DNA from: Karalla daura
Taxonomy: Eukaryota; Chordata; Actinopteri; Chaetodontiformes; Leiognathidae
Reading direction: 5' to 3'
DNA: 64,000 bases
Assembly: GCA_029224185.1 (NCBI GenBank)
Contig: CM055205.1
Coordinates: 9,953,636-10,017,635, forward strand
The notes beneath the pieces are model-generated. The model did not search any database, was not told the DNA's origin, and saw only the letters and a list, made by a program, of their open reading frames with translations. Each line of letters starts with the position of its first letter. The stretch's first letter is position 1. Below are positions 61,042 through 64,000 of this stretch, piece after piece. Both the position numbers and the translations under genes were made by a program.

Positions 61042-61066
61042 ATGACAGTTGGGGATGATGCTAATG
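61042..61066 (+). CDS. clasp2: Putative alternative first coding exon of clasp2 (short isoform)
   Basis: ATG in good context (AACCATGA, A at -3) opens MTVGDDAN and reaches a strong donor, AATG|GTAAGT, in phase 1. This is the same phase as the exon 7 donor, so both could join the same downstream exon. From memory, a mammalian CLASP2 isoform lacking TOG1 begins MAMGDD before KSFDDEES, which this resembles. The upstream 250 bp is purine-rich and could be a promoter or 5' UTR. No transcript was available to confirm it. Confidence 0.6.
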
Positions 61067-63779
61067 GTAAGTGTGTTGTGTGTGTGTGTGTGTGTTTAAT
61101 CTGCTCTGACTGTGGATGCTGGCACTCGGACAAAGGCTCGTCAGCGTATGGTTTTAGATTGAAATCAGCTTAAAGTCCGAGCACTTTCACCCAAACTGCT
61201 TTGGCTCCCATGCACGAGAGGCTGCATCTACAGACGTCTGTGTGCGTGTGTGTATGTGAGTGAGAGTGGGTGGGACAAACATTGGGCTCTGTGTACATCC
61301 TGCATTTGTGTGTCCACACATGCAAGAGGAGTTTTTGTCATAGTAGTTCATTGTTTTCGGCTTGCCCCCCTTTTTAATGATGTACGTATGAGAGCCGAGA
61401 CGTATCCGGGAGAGACGGTCTCTGTTAGGACCGGGAGCCCGAGGCCGGGCTTGAACTCATTATATCAGTCACAGTTAGATAGTACAGTGTGCACCTCACA
61501 GCCCAGCCGGCGTGAATATCCGGGCTGGGGTTTTATGTACAACTTCTCTTTTTAGTCTGAGTTAGAGAAACATTTCAGCCTCCGCGCAGTTTTTCTGTCC
61601 TCCTGCACGTTAGACGGTGTCGATGGCCTTTTTATGGGGTCAAGTGACTTTCTGCACTGCGCTGGAGTCTAATCCCCATTGACTGGCCAGCGTTAATTAT
61701 GAGATATTAATCATGGTTAAGATGACGGCTGTTGTTGCTCGCCCCGCTGGCCTCAGCGCCAGCTTTCTAGCTTTCCGGCCACGTTAGACATTACGCAGTA
61801 GGAGCAGGAAAAGGATCTTGTTTGTATGAAGTCATTCCTGTTTAACCTCATGACACGTTTGCATGATGATTATTTCTCTCTATATTTCTTTGCCACCTCG
61901 CGTGGTGCTCTATCGTATCGATTCTAAGCTTCCCAACGGCATCAAACGCTCGGTCTGAGCACAAGTGAAACGTGGTTCCCACGCGTCCTAGAAAGCCTGG
62001 AAAATTAATGACCGTCTTTCCAGTCATGGAAAACACATGGAGAAATGAGAGAAAAAAGCAAAATGAATTATTTCTCCCTTCTCTGCCTCCTCGGCTTAGG
62101 AGGCACGTCCATGCGAAGCCTATAAATCTAGTCATAATTTCGAAGCGTGCAGTAGATTATTTCTTAGATAAGTTGTAGCCACAGGCTGCAGAGAGGACTC
62201 GCTCTGACGGGAGTTTGTGTCGGGGTGCAGAATGGGGAAAGAAGCTGGGAGCCTGGTCAAAGTGAAGCGAACGGGAGCGCTGATGTGTCACTTCCCTCTA
62301 TTTGACCACCGATCAGGTGTCGCTGCCACTTCCCAGTCTCCCAGTGATTATGTGGATTAAAGCGAGTGGCTGCCGCTGGCGCCGCGCTCGCTGCTCTCGC
62401 TTAATGTCATTTGGTCAGGTCTGAAAATGTGGCTGTGTGAACACACACGCACACACGCACACGCACACACACACACAGACACACACACACATACCGTGGA
62501 AGCCTGGAGATCCTGGGAGCCTCTGAGACTGACCATCGGCAGCAGCTTTCAGTGCTTGCACAGGACTGCAGCGTTGACAGGCACACACACATACACACAC
62601 ACACACACACACATGCATACACACACACACACACAAACACACTCCCTCACTCAGACATGCTCATTCTGCTCCAGTGCATCTCCACTTCTGCAAAGGAAAT
62701 CGTGACCCCGTTTCCAGGCTAGGCTGGTTGCCATGGCGAAGCTTTTCTCTGGATATTATGGTTTATCCCTTTCCCCAACTTGGAATTGGGACTCCAAATT
62801 ATACCTGTGTGTATTGTGTCTGTGTGTGTGTGTGTGCGTGTGTGTGTGTGTTTTATTTAAGGAGCCCCTGCTCCCTGAGCTGAGCTGGAAATGGAGCAGC
62901 CTGTCTCCTATTAGAGAATCCAGGCCTGAACCTCAAATGGGTCTCTCTCTGTGTCTGCCTACATCTCTCCCTCTCTCTCGCTCTCCCTCAATCTCATCTC
63001 ATCCTACTTTCTTTTCTCTGCCACTCTTTCTACCCAGAGTGGTGTGTCTGCTTTTTTTCCCTCTGGCCCACTCTCTGCCAAAGACAATCAGAGCCGTCCC
63101 AAACAGTGTGAAGAAGAAGCTGAAGCTTCATTCATCACTTTCCAGTTCTTGAAAGCAGCGCGTAAACCTGCTCGTCCTGTACCGCTGCACAGAAACACAT
63201 AAGTGAATGGATGTGGACCAAAGGTGTGATCTGTAACGTAATAAGTAGATAAAATGAAAAATATTATTATTAAACCAGCAAAGGTTCAACGAGTGATTCT
63301 CTCTCATCGTGTTAACTAATAGGAAAGACATCCAAAAACTATGATAAACTTTGTTATATGCTAGTTGCTAGTTGTGCTATATGCTACACGCTAGTTGTGG
63401 ACGTTTTCCAAGCGTTCAAGAACCGTTTGCTCTCCCGACCGCTGCACACAAAAGGAGCAACGCACCTGTATGGACAGCACAGTGGAGCATCGACACGCCT
63501 GAGGCCGAGAGTGTTCTCTGTCACTTCTCTGCGGCTTAACTGGATTACCTGCACACTTTACAGCATCCCTGCTGGAGAAACAAATGAGTCGGGTCCGGTA
63601 TTGAAAGCTGGTTTAATGAAGACAGATATCACCTGTTGAGCCACTTCAATAAAGCGATACAACACCTAGGTTTGAACATGACCAGGTTGTGTAAATGGGG
63701 ATTCTGTGGGATTCAGAATTTAGTTTTCTCCGAACAAACTTTGTCAGTCATCGTCATCAGAGTGCTCTGCAGTCAGTGT

Positions 63780-63890
63780 GGGGGGGGGGGGGGGGGGGGG
63801 GGGCGCGACGGGGGGGGGGGGGGGGGGGGGGGCGCGACGGGGGGGGGGGGGGGGGGGGGGGGGCGACGGGGGGGGGGGGGGGGGGGGGGG
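63780..63890. repeat. Poly-G tandem array
   Basis: Four G-runs (63780-63803, 63810-63832, 63839-63863, 63868-63890; 23-25 G each) separated by CGCGAC, CGCGAC and CGAC. Unit about 29-31 bp. Confidence 0.92.
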
Positions 63891-64000
63891 ATGAGACTCT
63901 CTGCACACTGTCTCGTCCCCCTGCAGGTCCACTGCGATGCTCCCTGTCACATGTCCACTTTCAGCCGCGACATGCGTGGTGATCTCATGACGCCGCAGTC

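Larger units (their letters stand above)
58278..64000 (+). other. clasp2 intron 7 (continues beyond the window)
   Basis: Contains the putative alternative first exon (61042-61066), CpG-richer sequence near 59040-59300, GT/AC tracts (58454-58486, 60608-60640, 62440-62490, 62580-62640, 62814-62851), and the poly-G array at the right end. The next constitutive exon (KSFDDEES-type) was not found within the window. Confidence 0.6.

Noticed and set aside
63928..64000. Possible clasp2 exon after CCCCCTGCAG at the right edge
   Set aside because: The sequence after the acceptor-like site does not encode the expected KSFDDEES-type exon or any known CLASP peptide in any phase I tried.

Overview
This is a vertebrate genomic window, almost certainly from a ray-finned (teleost, probably percomorph) fish. 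The coding sequence is split into many short exons with GT/AG junctions, and the encoded proteins match vertebrate families closely. Introns are short. The non-coding DNA is full of dinucleotide microsatellites and of dispersed repeats I recognise as typical of teleosts. Nothing prokaryotic, viral or plasmid-like is present, and I found no transposase or reverse-transcriptase reading frame. I cannot name the species.

Layout. (1) 364-3464, + strand: the last six coding exons of crtap (cartilage-associated protein); exon 1 lies left of the window. (2) 6866-17568, - strand: all five coding exons of susd5 (Link plus sushi membrane protein), joining to an 833-codon frame that includes a long Asp/His-rich insert. 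(3) 24949-39593, + strand: all 14 coding exons of fbxl2 (F-box/LRR ubiquitin-ligase receptor), joining to 432 codons with a C-terminal prenylation motif, then a roughly 2.1 kb 3' UTR. (4) 42972-58277, + strand: the first seven coding exons of clasp2 (microtubule plus-end protein), encoding the TOG1 domain; the rest lies right of the window. A short exon at 61042-61066 has the right phase to be an alternative start for a clasp2 isoform lacking TOG1. All exon lengths and phases were checked by hand and join without frame breaks.

The genes are neighbours by descent, not an operon. From memory the human 3p22.3 order is CRTAP(+), SUSD5(-), FBXL2(+), UBP1(-), CLASP2(-). Here the first three keep order and orientation, UBP1 is missing between fbxl2 and clasp2, and clasp2 is flipped, which suggests an inversion of the UBP1-CLASP2 block. 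crtap acts in collagen prolyl 3-hydroxylation in the ER, susd5 is a predicted surface protein with a hyaluronan-binding-type fold, fbxl2 is an SCF ubiquitin-ligase receptor on membranes, and clasp2 stabilises microtubules. I see no shared pathway.

I found no undescribed biological system. The most useful observations are the alternative clasp2 first exon, the His-Asp-Ala array in susd5, the clasp2 inversion, microsatellites that form or could mask splice sites in fbxl2, perfect inverted AC/GT tracts, a GATA/GACA compound array, and a poly-G array near the right end that may be an assembly artefact.
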